Shown in pieces: positions 35,737-43,457 of a DNA stretch of 64,000 nucleotides. The notes below the pieces were generated by a model, which was not told the origin of the DNA, did not search any database, and was given only the letters and a program-made list of their open reading frames with translations. The DNA comes from Bin5 sp034428395 (GTDB lineage Bacteria > Chloroflexota > Anaerolineae > Caldilineales > Caldilineaceae), in the NCBI GenBank assembly GCA_034428395.1, contig DAOUHX010000359.1, forward strand, positions 4,000 through 67,999. The letters run 5' to 3'. The first letter of the stretch is position 1. The number at the start of each line of letters is the position of its first letter. A program made the position numbers and the translations under genes.

Positions 35737-37077
35737 CTATTCCCCATCTTCCGGCGGCCTCAGCAGCACCGGCGGCGCATTCGGCGGCGCACTGAGTGTC
35801 AACAGGAACGCCTTGAGCGCGTCGCTCTGCTCGACAGTCAAGGCCAGCGGCACAAGGTCGGAGTGGCCCGGAAAGGCCGGCGGCGCGTGGTTGTAGTGGC
35901 GGATCACCGCGTCGAGGTCGGGGAAGATGCCGTTGTGCATGTACGGCGCCGTATTGGCCGTATTGCGCAGCCCCGGCACCTTGAAAGCGCCGACCAATTC
36001 CTCGCCCTCCATCTTGATAAAACGCAGCTCCACGCAGCTGTCCTCGCCGGCATCGCTGAACGGGCCCAGGCAGTTGAACGCGTCATCCACCACCCTGAAT
36101 GTCCCCAGCGAGCGGCCCTGATCGAAATTCTCGCCTTCCTGCAGCGGCAGGCCGATATTGTGAAACGTGCCGTTCGTGAACAGCGGCCCGTTGTGGCAAT
36201 CTGTGCACTGGCCGTCGCCGATAAAGAGCCGCAGCCCCGCCGCCTCTTCCGCGCTGAAAAGGTCAGCCATGCGGCCCTGGTCATTTGCGACCGCCGCGGC
36301 CGCGTAGTCGTCAAAGCGGCTGCGGCCCGGCAGGATCCGCCGCGAATAAGCCGCGATGCTCTTGCCGATGTTGGCGAAAACGCGGTTGACCGCGTTCTGG
36401 TCCGCCTCCGTCATTTCATCCCAGGCCGCGCCAAGAGTACCATCATCCACCGGCGCCGCGTTCAATGGAAACCGTCCTTCGTCGTACAGATCAGGTGCGG
36501 GGCCAAACAGTGCCTCGTACTGGCTACGATAGGTGTCCAATACGTGGCGAGCGTGCGCGACGCGATTGCCGCCGTGCTCGATCGCGGCCTCCTGCGGCGC
36601 GAGCGCCTGAGCCCACTGGCTGTCCTTGCGGCCGTCCCAGTAGAACCAGTCGCTGTATCCAATCCCGACGATCGTGGGGGTGTGGCGCGGCGTATCCTGC
36701 CCGCGCACGTTGGCGCGTACCTTGCCGTCGGTGAAATAGAGTTCTGGTATGTGGCAGGTGGAACAGGAAACGGACCCGTCCGGGCTCAGGCCCTTGTCGA
36801 AAAAAAGGGTATGACCTAGCGTGACCGCCTCCGGGTCGTCGCCAAACGCGTTGGATGGATCTGGCGCGAGGGGCGGCAGCCGGTCAAGGCTGAGGGAGCC
36901 GATCAGGCCCCGTTCGGCCGCGGTCCAACCGTGCGCCCCCCTCCCTGTCGAGCGCTCTTCCCCCGTGAGAACGGACCAGACCGGGCCCGCCGGAACGAAG
37001 CCAAACAGGACGAGAGCAGCGCCTGCAACGAGGACAAGCAGAACCGCCGCGGCTGCAACTAAGATTGTGCGGCGCAC
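35737..37077 (-). CDS. Di-heme cytochrome-c peroxidase (MauG/CcpA family)
   Basis: A 446-residue exported protein with a hydrophobic N-terminal anchor (residues 5-30), then two c-type heme motifs, CSTCH at 105-109 and CTDCH later. The peroxidatic heme region also has TPTIVGIGYSDWFYWDGR and the C-terminal YMHNGIFPDLDAV. Expected role: reduce H2O2 or oxidise a small redox protein outside the membrane. The start is GTG three bases after the stop of the YtkA-like lipoprotein gene, so they are an operon. The heme sites suggest a cytochrome-maturation system elsewhere in the genome. Confidence 0.93.
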   Translation of the reverse strand: MRRTILVAAAAVLLVLVAGAALVLFGFVPAGPVWSVLTGEERSTGRGAHGWTAAERGLIGSLSLDRLPPLAPDPSNAFGDDPEAVTLGHTLFFDKGLSPDGSVSCSTCHIPELYFTDGKVRANVRGQDTPRHTPTIVGIGYSDWFYWDGRKDSQWAQALAPQEAAIEHGGNRVAHARHVLDTYRSQYEALFGPAPDLYDEGRFPLNAAPVDDGTLGAAWDEMTEADQNAVNRVFANIGKSIAAYSRRILPGRSRFDDYAAAAVANDQGRMADLFSAEEAAGLRLFIGDGQCTDCHNGPLFTNGTFHNIGLPLQEGENFDQGRSLGTFRVVDDAFNCLGPFSDAGEDSCVELRFIKMEGEELVGAFKVPGLRNTANTAPYMHNGIFPDLDAVIRHYNHAPPAFPGHSDLVPLALTVEQSDALKAFLLTLSAPPNAPPVLLRPPEDGE

Positions 37078-37080
37078 GCC

Positions 37081-37563
37081 TCAATTCAGCTCGAACTCAA
37101 ATGTAACCGAGTCACTCGCGCCGCCCGAGCTGATCTCCAGCGTGAGGACCCAAACGCCGCCCATGTTGAATCGCATGCCTTCTAACAGATAGTCGCCCCT
37201 TCCCAGGTTCTCGGTCACCCGCGGCGCGGTCGGAAAACCGTGATCGTGCTCCGGCATGCCCCCATCCACCGAGATCTCGGCATCGGATATCGCGTTGCCG
37301 TCCGCGTCTTCGACGCGTAGCGTCCACGCGTGCGTCTCGTTGATCACAACCGGGTCCAGACGGCTGACCGCACTGACCGTGAACAGGCCGTTCTCGCTCG
37401 TCTGGGGTTCGAGCGCATCCGCCGCCATCGAGCCGCCCGACATGTCCATCTCCATACCATCGTCGTTCATTTCCATGCCCCCGCCCTGGTCCGGCATGAC
37501 CATATTGCAGGCACCTGCGATGTAAGCCAGGGTCAGCAAGCAGACGGACAAACAGACTCTCAT
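37081..37563 (-). CDS. YtkA-like lipoprotein, Met/His/Asp-rich
   Basis: A 160-residue lipoprotein. Signal peptide with lipobox YIAGAC at residues 14-19 gives a mature protein that begins Asn-Met. A Met- and Asp-rich stretch follows (MEMNDDGMEMDMSGGSM), likely copper-binding. The folded part from residue 53 is a beta-sandwich of the YtkA/FixH-like family (DAEISVDGGMPEHDHGFPTA). With the di-heme peroxidase downstream it probably helps metal handling or heme-protein assembly at the outer surface of the membrane. ATG at 37563 has GGGGAG nine bases upstream. Confidence 0.85.
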   Translation of the reverse strand: MRVCLSVCLLTLAYIAGACNMVMPDQGGGMEMNDDGMEMDMSGGSMAADALEPQTSENGLFTVSAVSRLDPVVINETHAWTLRVEDADGNAISDAEISVDGGMPEHDHGFPTAPRVTENLGRGDYLLEGMRFNMGGVWVLTLEISSGGASDSVTFEFELN

Positions 37564-38330
37564 TCACAATTCTCCCCATTGAGCAAAGTGATTGAAGTGT
37601 ACCGAATAAGTGTATCACAGACCTTGATTTCTCTAACTTTCTGCATTAGCGACTTTCCATCCGCCGACTCTGAGGGGCACTCCGGAGTTCCAATTACAGC
37701 CTCTGGACCGGGGTTCATCACCAAAGGCCCCGCGCATGCCGCGGAAGTTCCAGTTCGGCTCCTGAAAGCCGGAGTGCCGGCAGACCGTCTTTGCCTGGGT
37801 CGTCTAGTCGTCAATTTTGAAGAATGCAAATGGGCCGTTTTGAAGCGCGAATGCGGCCGATTTCAACCTCCTCCTCGCAGCAGTTTTACACAGAAAGTTA
37901 AGAGAAGAAACCTGTTAGACTACCCAAAAGAACTGGATCGTCTAAGATAGGACTCTTCCCAGGTTCGTACGACTCTTGAAGGTTCAGAATGAGTTGCCAC
38001 ATCGGCATAGTGGCGGCTGCCAATTGCAGCGTAAAGGGAATGCAATCCACGTATAATGTGCGGCGTCCAGCCAGTGCAGCCAAGAGACGGTGGACTCTCA
38101 ACGGTCGGGTGGGCAACCTGCAGAATCGGTGTTTCAAGTAGAGAAGAACATAGATCAATGCGGCAAAAACCGCTATGAATCAAAGGCCGTCATTAGTTCG
38201 ATTTGGGGCCTTTCTTTAGCCGTACGGCGGTTCGGACAGCCTCGCTCCAAATGACTCTTTCTTACCGTCAGAAAGGCCGCGATCCGGCGCCATGTTCTGA
38301 CCTTGCGCTTCTCCAAATTGCAGCCGTTCT
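37564..38330. other. Long intergenic stretch without recognised features
   Basis: These 767 bases, lower in GC than the flanks, separate the lipoprotein gene from a hydroxyacid dehydrogenase gene. Small ORFs on the minus strand (up to 87 codons near 37900-38180) show no family similarity. No tRNA, clear hairpin with T-run, or transposase motif was seen. It may be decayed sequence; promoters for the lipoprotein operon lie in its left part. Confidence 0.5.
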
Positions 38331-39389
38331 CTACCTCGTCAACGCCTCCCACCGCGCCGCCAAACCGCGTAGCTTCTCCTGAAACACCGCCGTCCCAATC
38401 ACCTCGCGGTTTACCACATACGCCGGAATCTCCCCCCTGAACAGCGCCAGCAAACTCTCGCACGCCATCGCCCCGTTCAGCTCGTACAGGTCATCCGTCC
38501 ACGCCAGCGCATGCGGCGAGAGGATCACGTTCTCCAACTCGATCAGCGGATGGTCCACCGGCAGCGGCTCCGGCTCGACCACGTCCAGACCCGCGCCCGC
38601 GATCGCCCCCCTCTGCAGCGCCGCAACCAGGTCGTCCTGGTTGACAATCGGCCCGCGCGCCGTGTTGATGAAGAACGCGCTCGGCTTCATCAACCCGAGC
38701 AGCCGCGCGTCGACCATCCCGCGCGTCTCGTCGCTCAACGGACAGTTGACCGCCACAAAATCCGACTCGCGGAACAGTTCCTCGATGCCGACCATCTCAA
38801 CGTTCAGCGCCGCCGCACGCTGCGGGTCGAGATACGGGTCATGTGTGATCCGCCGCCCCAGGTCGAAGGGCCCCAGCAGCCGGAACATTTCGCCGCCGAT
38901 GTTGCCCATCCCGACAGAACCGACCGTCTTGCCGCTCAGACCAAGCCCGCTCACCTCCATCTTCAGGTCCCAGCGGCCTATGCGCACAAGCTTGTCCTTG
39001 GCCACAACCCTCTTCGCCAGCGCCAAAATCAGCGTCAGGATCGCCTCGGCTACCGGCTTTCGAACCGCGTCCACCGCAATCGTCACCAGCACGTGGTTCG
39101 CGGTCAATGCCGCCGTGTCGACCATGTCGTAGCCCACGCCCCAGCGCGCCACACAGATCAACCGACCGCCGCCGCTGACCGTGGCCGCGGTGTATGGGCT
39201 GCCCAGCGCGATCACACCGTCAAAGTCGGCGACCGCCGCCGCCTGCACCGGCTCGCCGTAGTCGACGTCAAAATAGTCCCATTCGACATGTGGTAGCGGG
39301 TCAATCAGGCGTGCCAGGACCGGCTCGATTGTGCCCGGCGCAAACGTCTTGAAACCGGCCGATGCGCCGATGCGGAAAGGCTGTGTCAT
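38331..39389 (-). CDS. D-isomer-specific 2-hydroxyacid dehydrogenase
   Basis: A 352-residue dehydrogenase, closer to phosphoglycerate-dehydrogenase-like enzymes than the paralogue at 34784. NAD motif VGSVGMGNIGGEMFRLL (one Gly differs from the consensus), catalytic Arg in NTARGPIVNQDD, Glu in EPEPLPVDHPL, and His in LSPHALAWT. The C-terminal 30 residues extend past the catalytic core (VNREVIGTAVFQEKLRGL). It is followed after 56 bases by a PhyH gene read in the same direction upstream of it (39446-40198), and then by an enolase-superfamily gene, so the three may be an operon for an unknown hydroxyacid pathway. Confidence 0.92.
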   Translation of the reverse strand: MTQPFRIGASAGFKTFAPGTIEPVLARLIDPLPHVEWDYFDVDYGEPVQAAAVADFDGVIALGSPYTAATVSGGGRLICVARWGVGYDMVDTAALTANHVLVTIAVDAVRKPVAEAILTLILALAKRVVAKDKLVRIGRWDLKMEVSGLGLSGKTVGSVGMGNIGGEMFRLLGPFDLGRRITHDPYLDPQRAAALNVEMVGIEELFRESDFVAVNCPLSDETRGMVDARLLGLMKPSAFFINTARGPIVNQDDLVAALQRGAIAGAGLDVVEPEPLPVDHPLIELENVILSPHALAWTDDLYELNGAMACESLLALFRGEIPAYVVNREVIGTAVFQEKLRGLAARWEALTR

Positions 39390-39445
39390 GCAGTAGCTCC
39401 TTAGGTGCTTGTCATCCGGTTCGATACCCCCGCCAGGCGCAGAGG

Positions 39446-40198
39446 CTATCCCCGCTCCCCATCAAACAGCGAGGCGCGCGAGTTGAAGTAGGGCTGCTCG
39501 AACAGCAATTTCTGCCGTGCCGTTAGTTGGACGCCTTCGGGCGGCCGCGTGTAGTTTGCGCTCCACGACTGCTGGCCGGGGCTGTACTTGAACAACAGCG
39601 AACGCCGCTGGTAACCCGCGGTCCATGCCGCTGTACCGTGCGTCAGGGCCTCCGTGAAGATGACGACCGACCCGGCCGGCGCCTCCGGCACCACGACCGC
39701 CTCGTGCGCCGCGTGCGCGGACTGGATGCTCGGCGGACACGGGTAGTTCGCCTTGTGGCTGCCCGGCACCGCGCAGAATCCACCCACAGCCGGCCCCGTG
39801 TCGGTCAGATTCCAGGCCGCAACCGTTAGACCGTTGTACATCCGCCCGTCGCGAAATTGGTAGAACTCCGGCGGGTCGTATGGCGTGTTGCCCCCGTGCA
39901 GCCGCAGAGACTCCGTGCCGGCGCGCATGTAGATGCCATAGTAGTGGTCCAGCCGGAATCCGTCACCGAGGACCGCCTTCAGATACGGCATGATCCGATC
40001 GTGGTCGAGCAGGTCGCAATACACTTGTCCCCACGCCAGGAATCCGCCGAAGCGCGCGCTCAGCGTGTCGTCGCCCGGTTGCGCAAGCGCCTGGCAGTCC
40101 ATCAGCCGGTTCAGCTCAGCCAGCCCTGCCGGTGGCAGCACCTCCCGGATCACCAGGTAACCGCGCAGGTCAAACAGATAGCGTTCCTCTTCGTTCAT
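39446..40198 (-). CDS. Phytanoyl-CoA dioxygenase (PhyH) family protein with HxG instead of HxD
   Basis: A 250-residue protein of the same kind as 28730-29566. Family pieces are YLFDLRGYLVIREVLPP, AAWNLTDTGPAVGGFC and PGSHKANYP. The proximal motif is RLHGG with H101-G-G103 in place of HxD; the distal His is H187 (ALTHGTAAW). The arginine expected to bind 2-oxoglutarate is in YQRRSL. The gene lies 33 bases after the enolase-superfamily gene and 56 before the dehydrogenase, all leftward, which favours a shared pathway. Hydroxylation, halogenation or a desaturating reaction cannot be told apart without the structure. Confidence 0.87.
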   Translation of the reverse strand: MNEEERYLFDLRGYLVIREVLPPAGLAELNRLMDCQALAQPGDDTLSARFGGFLAWGQVYCDLLDHDRIMPYLKAVLGDGFRLDHYYGIYMRAGTESLRLHGGNTPYDPPEFYQFRDGRMYNGLTVAAWNLTDTGPAVGGFCAVPGSHKANYPCPPSIQSAHAAHEAVVVPEAPAGSVVIFTEALTHGTAAWTAGYQRRSLLFKYSPGQQSWSANYTRPPEGVQLTARQKLLFEQPYFNSRASLFDGERG

Positions 40199-40231
40199 CG
40201 ACTCCCTCCTCCGGCACGTATGCGCTGCGAC

Positions 40232-41374
40232 TTACGCCACCAGATTGTCCTCGATGTACTCCCAGTTGATGTCCTGTCCCAAGCCCGGCAGCTGCGAAAT
40301 ATGCACGAAGCCCTCCTCGTCCATCGGATCGTCCAACCGGTTCAGCCACGCGGCCGGCTCGTCATGGTCGATGAAAGGGTGCATCAGGCCCCGCTCATAG
40401 TACTGGCCCGGTATGCCCATCGCACACAGGGCATGCAGATTGCCCGGGCCGCCGCCGTGGACCTCCATCCGCATGCCGAACGACTCGGCCAGATGCGCCA
40501 CCTTCATCAGCGGGGTCAGCCCGCCAAGGTCGCCCACGCCGCCCCGCACCAGGTCGCACGCACCCGCCTTGATCCACTCCGCCCGCGTATACATCTTTCC
40601 CTCCGCCGTCTCCGGCCCGCAAATCGGCAGCGAGGTCTGCTCGCAAAGCCACACGTAGGAGGACATGCTGTGCTCGTCCATCGGCTCTTCCATCCAGTAA
40701 TAGTCCAGCTTTTCCAGCCCCTTGGCCAGCTCCAGCGCCTCCAGCCTTGAGTAGTAATGATATGGGTCGAGCATCAGGTGCGCGTCCGGCCCGTATACCT
40801 CCCGCACAGCCGCGCACGCGGCCAGGTCCCGCTTGACGCTGGGCGCGCCCTCGTACGGTGGCTGCCACGTGTGCAGCTTGAACGCCGGGTAGCCGCGCCC
40901 GATGCACCAGGCGGCAAAGTTCGCATAGTCCTCAGGCGAACCCAGCCCGCCGCCAACGTCGTCTCCGCACATCGTGCTCGCGTACGCCGGCACTTTGTCG
41001 CGCGTCGCGCCCAGCAGCTTGTGTACCGGAATCTCCAGCGCCCGCCCCGCCAGATCCCACAGTGCCAGGTCGACCGCGTTGAGAAGCCTGTCCGACATCG
41101 TCGCCAAATTGAGCCGTTGTCGCTCCTTCAGATTGTGCCAGATCCGCTCGCGGTAAAAGGGGTCTTCCCCGCTGATAAATGGCTTCACCAGCCCGTCGAT
41201 CAGCGCCTGCGGTGGGCTGCCGAAAAAGTAGCCCTCTACGCCCTCGTCGGTATGAATGGTGAGCAGCGACTGCTCCGCCTCGTGTGGATCGCCCGGGTGG
41301 CCGTGACCTTCGGAATCGCGCACAGTGTTCGAGATGTAGCGAAAGCGGCGGACGGTCATATCGGTGATTCTCAT
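40232..41374 (-). CDS. Mandelate racemase/muconate-lactonizing enzyme (enolase superfamily)
   Basis: A 380-residue enzyme: N-terminal capping domain then a (beta/alpha)7-beta barrel. Metal ligands are visible as HLMLDPYHYY (Asp), YWMEEPMDE (Glu), and GPETAEGKM (Glu). The catalytic base on strand 2 reads FKLHTW, a K-x-H in place of the usual K-x-K. The His of the Asp-His dyad is expected further on (MEVHGGGPGN). Likely a sugar-acid dehydratase or epimerase. The start at 41374 is chosen for AGGGGAG upstream; earlier in-frame codons run into the repeat region. It is the first gene of the leftward trio with PhyH and the dehydrogenase. Confidence 0.9.
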   Translation of the reverse strand: MRITDMTVRRFRYISNTVRDSEGHGHPGDPHEAEQSLLTIHTDEGVEGYFFGSPPQALIDGLVKPFISGEDPFYRERIWHNLKERQRLNLATMSDRLLNAVDLALWDLAGRALEIPVHKLLGATRDKVPAYASTMCGDDVGGGLGSPEDYANFAAWCIGRGYPAFKLHTWQPPYEGAPSVKRDLAACAAVREVYGPDAHLMLDPYHYYSRLEALELAKGLEKLDYYWMEEPMDEHSMSSYVWLCEQTSLPICGPETAEGKMYTRAEWIKAGACDLVRGGVGDLGGLTPLMKVAHLAESFGMRMEVHGGGPGNLHALCAMGIPGQYYERGLMHPFIDHDEPAAWLNRLDDPMDEEGFVHISQLPGLGQDINWEYIEDNLVA

Positions 41375-41561
41375 AAAACTCCCCTGCCGGCAGAAAAGTG
41401 GGTTGGGAACTTCGAGGCTGCTGAGCGCGCCGCACCAATGGCGGCGGCATTCGCCCTCAGCCGCAGTGTAGCATAGGCCCATAGTGGGCAAAAGCCAGGG
41501 CGTGCGGGCACAGTCCAAAACTGGAGTACAGATTCGTATACCCTGGGCACTGCCCCGTCAG

Positions 41562-41823
41562 TTCCTGCACACTGGCCACTGACCACTGCCGTTTGGGCGG
41601 TCGGGCCGCTCCGGCCCTCTCTTGTGCGGGGGACTTCCCCCGCAGCGCTCCCCTGACACCTCTCCTCGCGCCGCGTGTAGGCTCTAATGTAGTACAGTGC
41701 AACCGCGACCCATCGCGCCGCCACCGTGCATGCTTGACTCCAACCTGTCGCCGACCCCGGCACGCCGATGCGACAGCGTCCGCGTGTCGCCAGACGCTTC
41801 CCACCCCAAGAGTGAACTGCACC
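41562..41823. repeat. Dispersed repeat, copy A
   Basis: This segment matches 63031-63354 closely over most of its length, in the same direction. Shared blocks include CGGTCGGGCC, CCGGCCCTC, TTGTGC, GTGTAGG, CCAATGTAG/CTAATGTAG and TCGCGCCGCCACC. Copy A lacks about 63 bases present in copy B. A hairpin GCGGGGG-ACTT-CCCCCGC lies at 41626-41643. In both copies the minus strand reads an AGVGD...HGGGA...GR peptide, so the unit may be partly coding or a decayed tail of a repeated gene. It borders the broken genes to the right. Not a known IS; a MITE- or REP-like element is possible. Confidence 0.8.
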
Positions 41824-42067
41824 AAAAGAGGCCCACTACTTCCCCATCCGAATTGCCAAATAGACCATCTGTCAAATTGTGGTTTCCCACTCCGGATTAA
41901 ATGCGTCATCCAACTTCCAAGGGGCACTCGCACTTTTCGACATCGAAGACCGCCCCATGAGCCCTTGCTCTCAAAAATGTCCATCACAAAATCAGACGAT
42001 CAAGGGTTCAGACCAGTGTCACCAAACCCTACTCAGAAGCAACCCGTTTTTCCACCCGCCAAGAGCC

Positions 42068-42550
42068 CAGACAGCGCGCCGTGCAACAACACTTACCCTC
42101 ATTCTCTTGCTCCCACTCGCAATTCTCATAGCATCCTGAAACCCCATTCCCACCGAGCAACAGTCTGCCGCCTACGCACAGGCACTCGTATACGACGCCA
42201 TCCACTACTACATCATGAATCGACGCGAAACCGCCGTCAAACACTTCAGCTCGGTCAACCAGGCTGACTGACAGTGGTACGTCTCGATATTCGACGAATA
42301 CAGCGCCTACCTCGCGGCCCTATACACGCGACTCATCGGCAGAGAATTCTCAAGGCTCAAGGACGTCAACGACATCAATTGCAGCGCACACATCGCAAGC
42401 GTCATGACGGCAGGCAAGTGGCTCAGCTACGTCTTCCCCAACCCCGAAACGAACGAGCAGCAAACGAAACACGCCCGGTTCATTCGGCACGACGGGCTTG
42501 TATTCGCATCCGGCTACTACAAATTACTGCACATTGTACAAGCGATGTAG
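42068..42550 (+). pseudogene. Broken cache-domain lipoprotein gene
   Basis: One frame encodes a signal peptide (LTLILLLPLAILIAS), then TGA at 42137 exactly where the lipobox Cys is expected. It continues for about 43 codons as NPIPTEQQSAAYAQALVYD and onward, meets a second TGA at 42269 in the place of the Gly of a DGQWY motif, and then reads QWYVSIFDEYS, GKWLSYVFPNPETN and HDGLVFASGYYK to the TAG at 42548. These are typical of extracellular cache sensor domains. Both stops are one base from a sense codon (TGC or TGT; GGA), which fits decay better than recoding. No in-frame ATG is close to the signal peptide, so the 5' end is also lost or shifted. Base composition is AT-richer than the flanks. 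Confidence 0.75.
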
Positions 42551-42559
42551 CGACGATGC

Positions 42560-42718
42560 CTGAATGCAAAAAGCCTCCTCAACGTCGATTTCCACCAGTA
42601 TGACGCGGTCCGTCAGCCGTCTGCTCGGCTGACCGCCCATCTCGACGTCTACAACCATGAGAGAGCGCATCAAGGTCTCAACTGTCGCACGCCGGCAGAA
42701 GAGTACTTCGTGCTCTGA
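42560..42718 (+). pseudogene. C-terminal fragment of a DDE transposase (IS481/IS3-like)
   Basis: About 52 codons without a start, ending VYNHERAHQGLNCRTPAEEY plus FVL and a TGA at 42716-42718. The YNHERxHQGL...TPAE pattern is the usual end of IS481/IS3-type transposases. It begins after the broken cache gene, in the same frame. No terminal inverted repeats could be identified, so the rest of the element is gone. It marks past insertion activity in this island. Confidence 0.75.
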
Positions 42719-43457
42719 GGGCGGCCGACCGCATCCGTTAGAGTGCGCCTTATCTTAGCCGTCTTGTGGTCCAAAGATCGGGGCTCACAAGATCGAGGGT
42801 TCTGTGCAGGATCGCCCCTATTTCCGCCAGTCCCGATGCCGGACAATTCCCTCACCAAAAAAAAACTTTTGCGACATTGGTCGACCCATAGCGCCAATAC
42901 GAGAGGCGTTCGGTCCCACTAGACATTGGAGCAGGACAACCGCCATAACAGTGCCGCAACTATGTGATTTTTGGGAAAAACAGCCGCACGAACCATGATC
43001 GATCTGAAAGGTCGATGAGATTGGAACTTTCCATCTCTTATGAGGATTTCGCTTGCGTTTGCCGTGATCAATTTGCTGGTCGCCAGCCTACCCCTGGATC
43101 GCAGCCTCTCGCCGCCAATCGGCCCCACAGGCATGTCATCCCGTAGGCGGCAGTTGTGAAAGGCAAAGTGTTGAGAGTGACGAGGAACGCTCTTACCCTC
43201 CCACTTACCCATTGGGCTGCCGCGCAGCTGCCGGGGTTGAATTGTCAGCCGCCTCACTTTTGAATGAGCGCTTCTGTGGTACAATGCCGATATGCTCCCG
43301 GCCAGCATCGAACCGTTCAGCGCGGGCGCCTGCCGGCGCGCTGTACGCGCGGGACCGGCTCTTCGGGCCGATTACCAGTGCAATGGCCGGAAGCCGCGGA
43401 AAGGAGCGCTCGCACGGTCGAGAGGCGGAATTTCCTATCAGACGCGTCGGGAACAAT
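42719..43457. other. Non-coding stretch upstream of lon
   Basis: A 739-base region between the transposase fragment and the lon start. No coding ORF or RNA gene was recognised. An A-run (AAAAAAAAA, 42858-42866) and AT-rich patches occur. In-frame sequence from 43212 to 43457 could extend Lon, but it is basic and cysteine-containing, unlike the Lon N-terminus, and has no strong ribosome-binding site. Confidence 0.5.
43277..43285 (+). promoter_or_regulatory. Candidate extended -10 promoter of lon
   Basis: TGGTACAAT at 43277-43285 is an extended -10 (TGn before TACAAT). The -35 region 17 bases upstream (CTTTTG) is poor, as is usual for extended -10 promoters. Transcription would start near 43292, leaving a leader of about 166 bases. 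Sequence-based guess only. Confidence 0.35.

Noticed and set aside
37898..38183. Minus-strand ORFs of 86-87 codons as small proteins
   Set aside because: Two overlapping frames of similar length, no ribosome-binding site and no family similarity.
42137..42271. TGA codons in the cache frame read as selenocysteine or tryptophan
   Set aside because: One stop replaces a lipidated Cys and the other a Gly; no selenoprotein of this kind is known, no SECIS-like hairpin was noticed, and other genes here use TGA as stop.
43212..43457. N-terminal extension of Lon by 82 residues
   Set aside because: Unlike any Lon N-terminus, lies downstream of the island and would place the start before the likely promoter.
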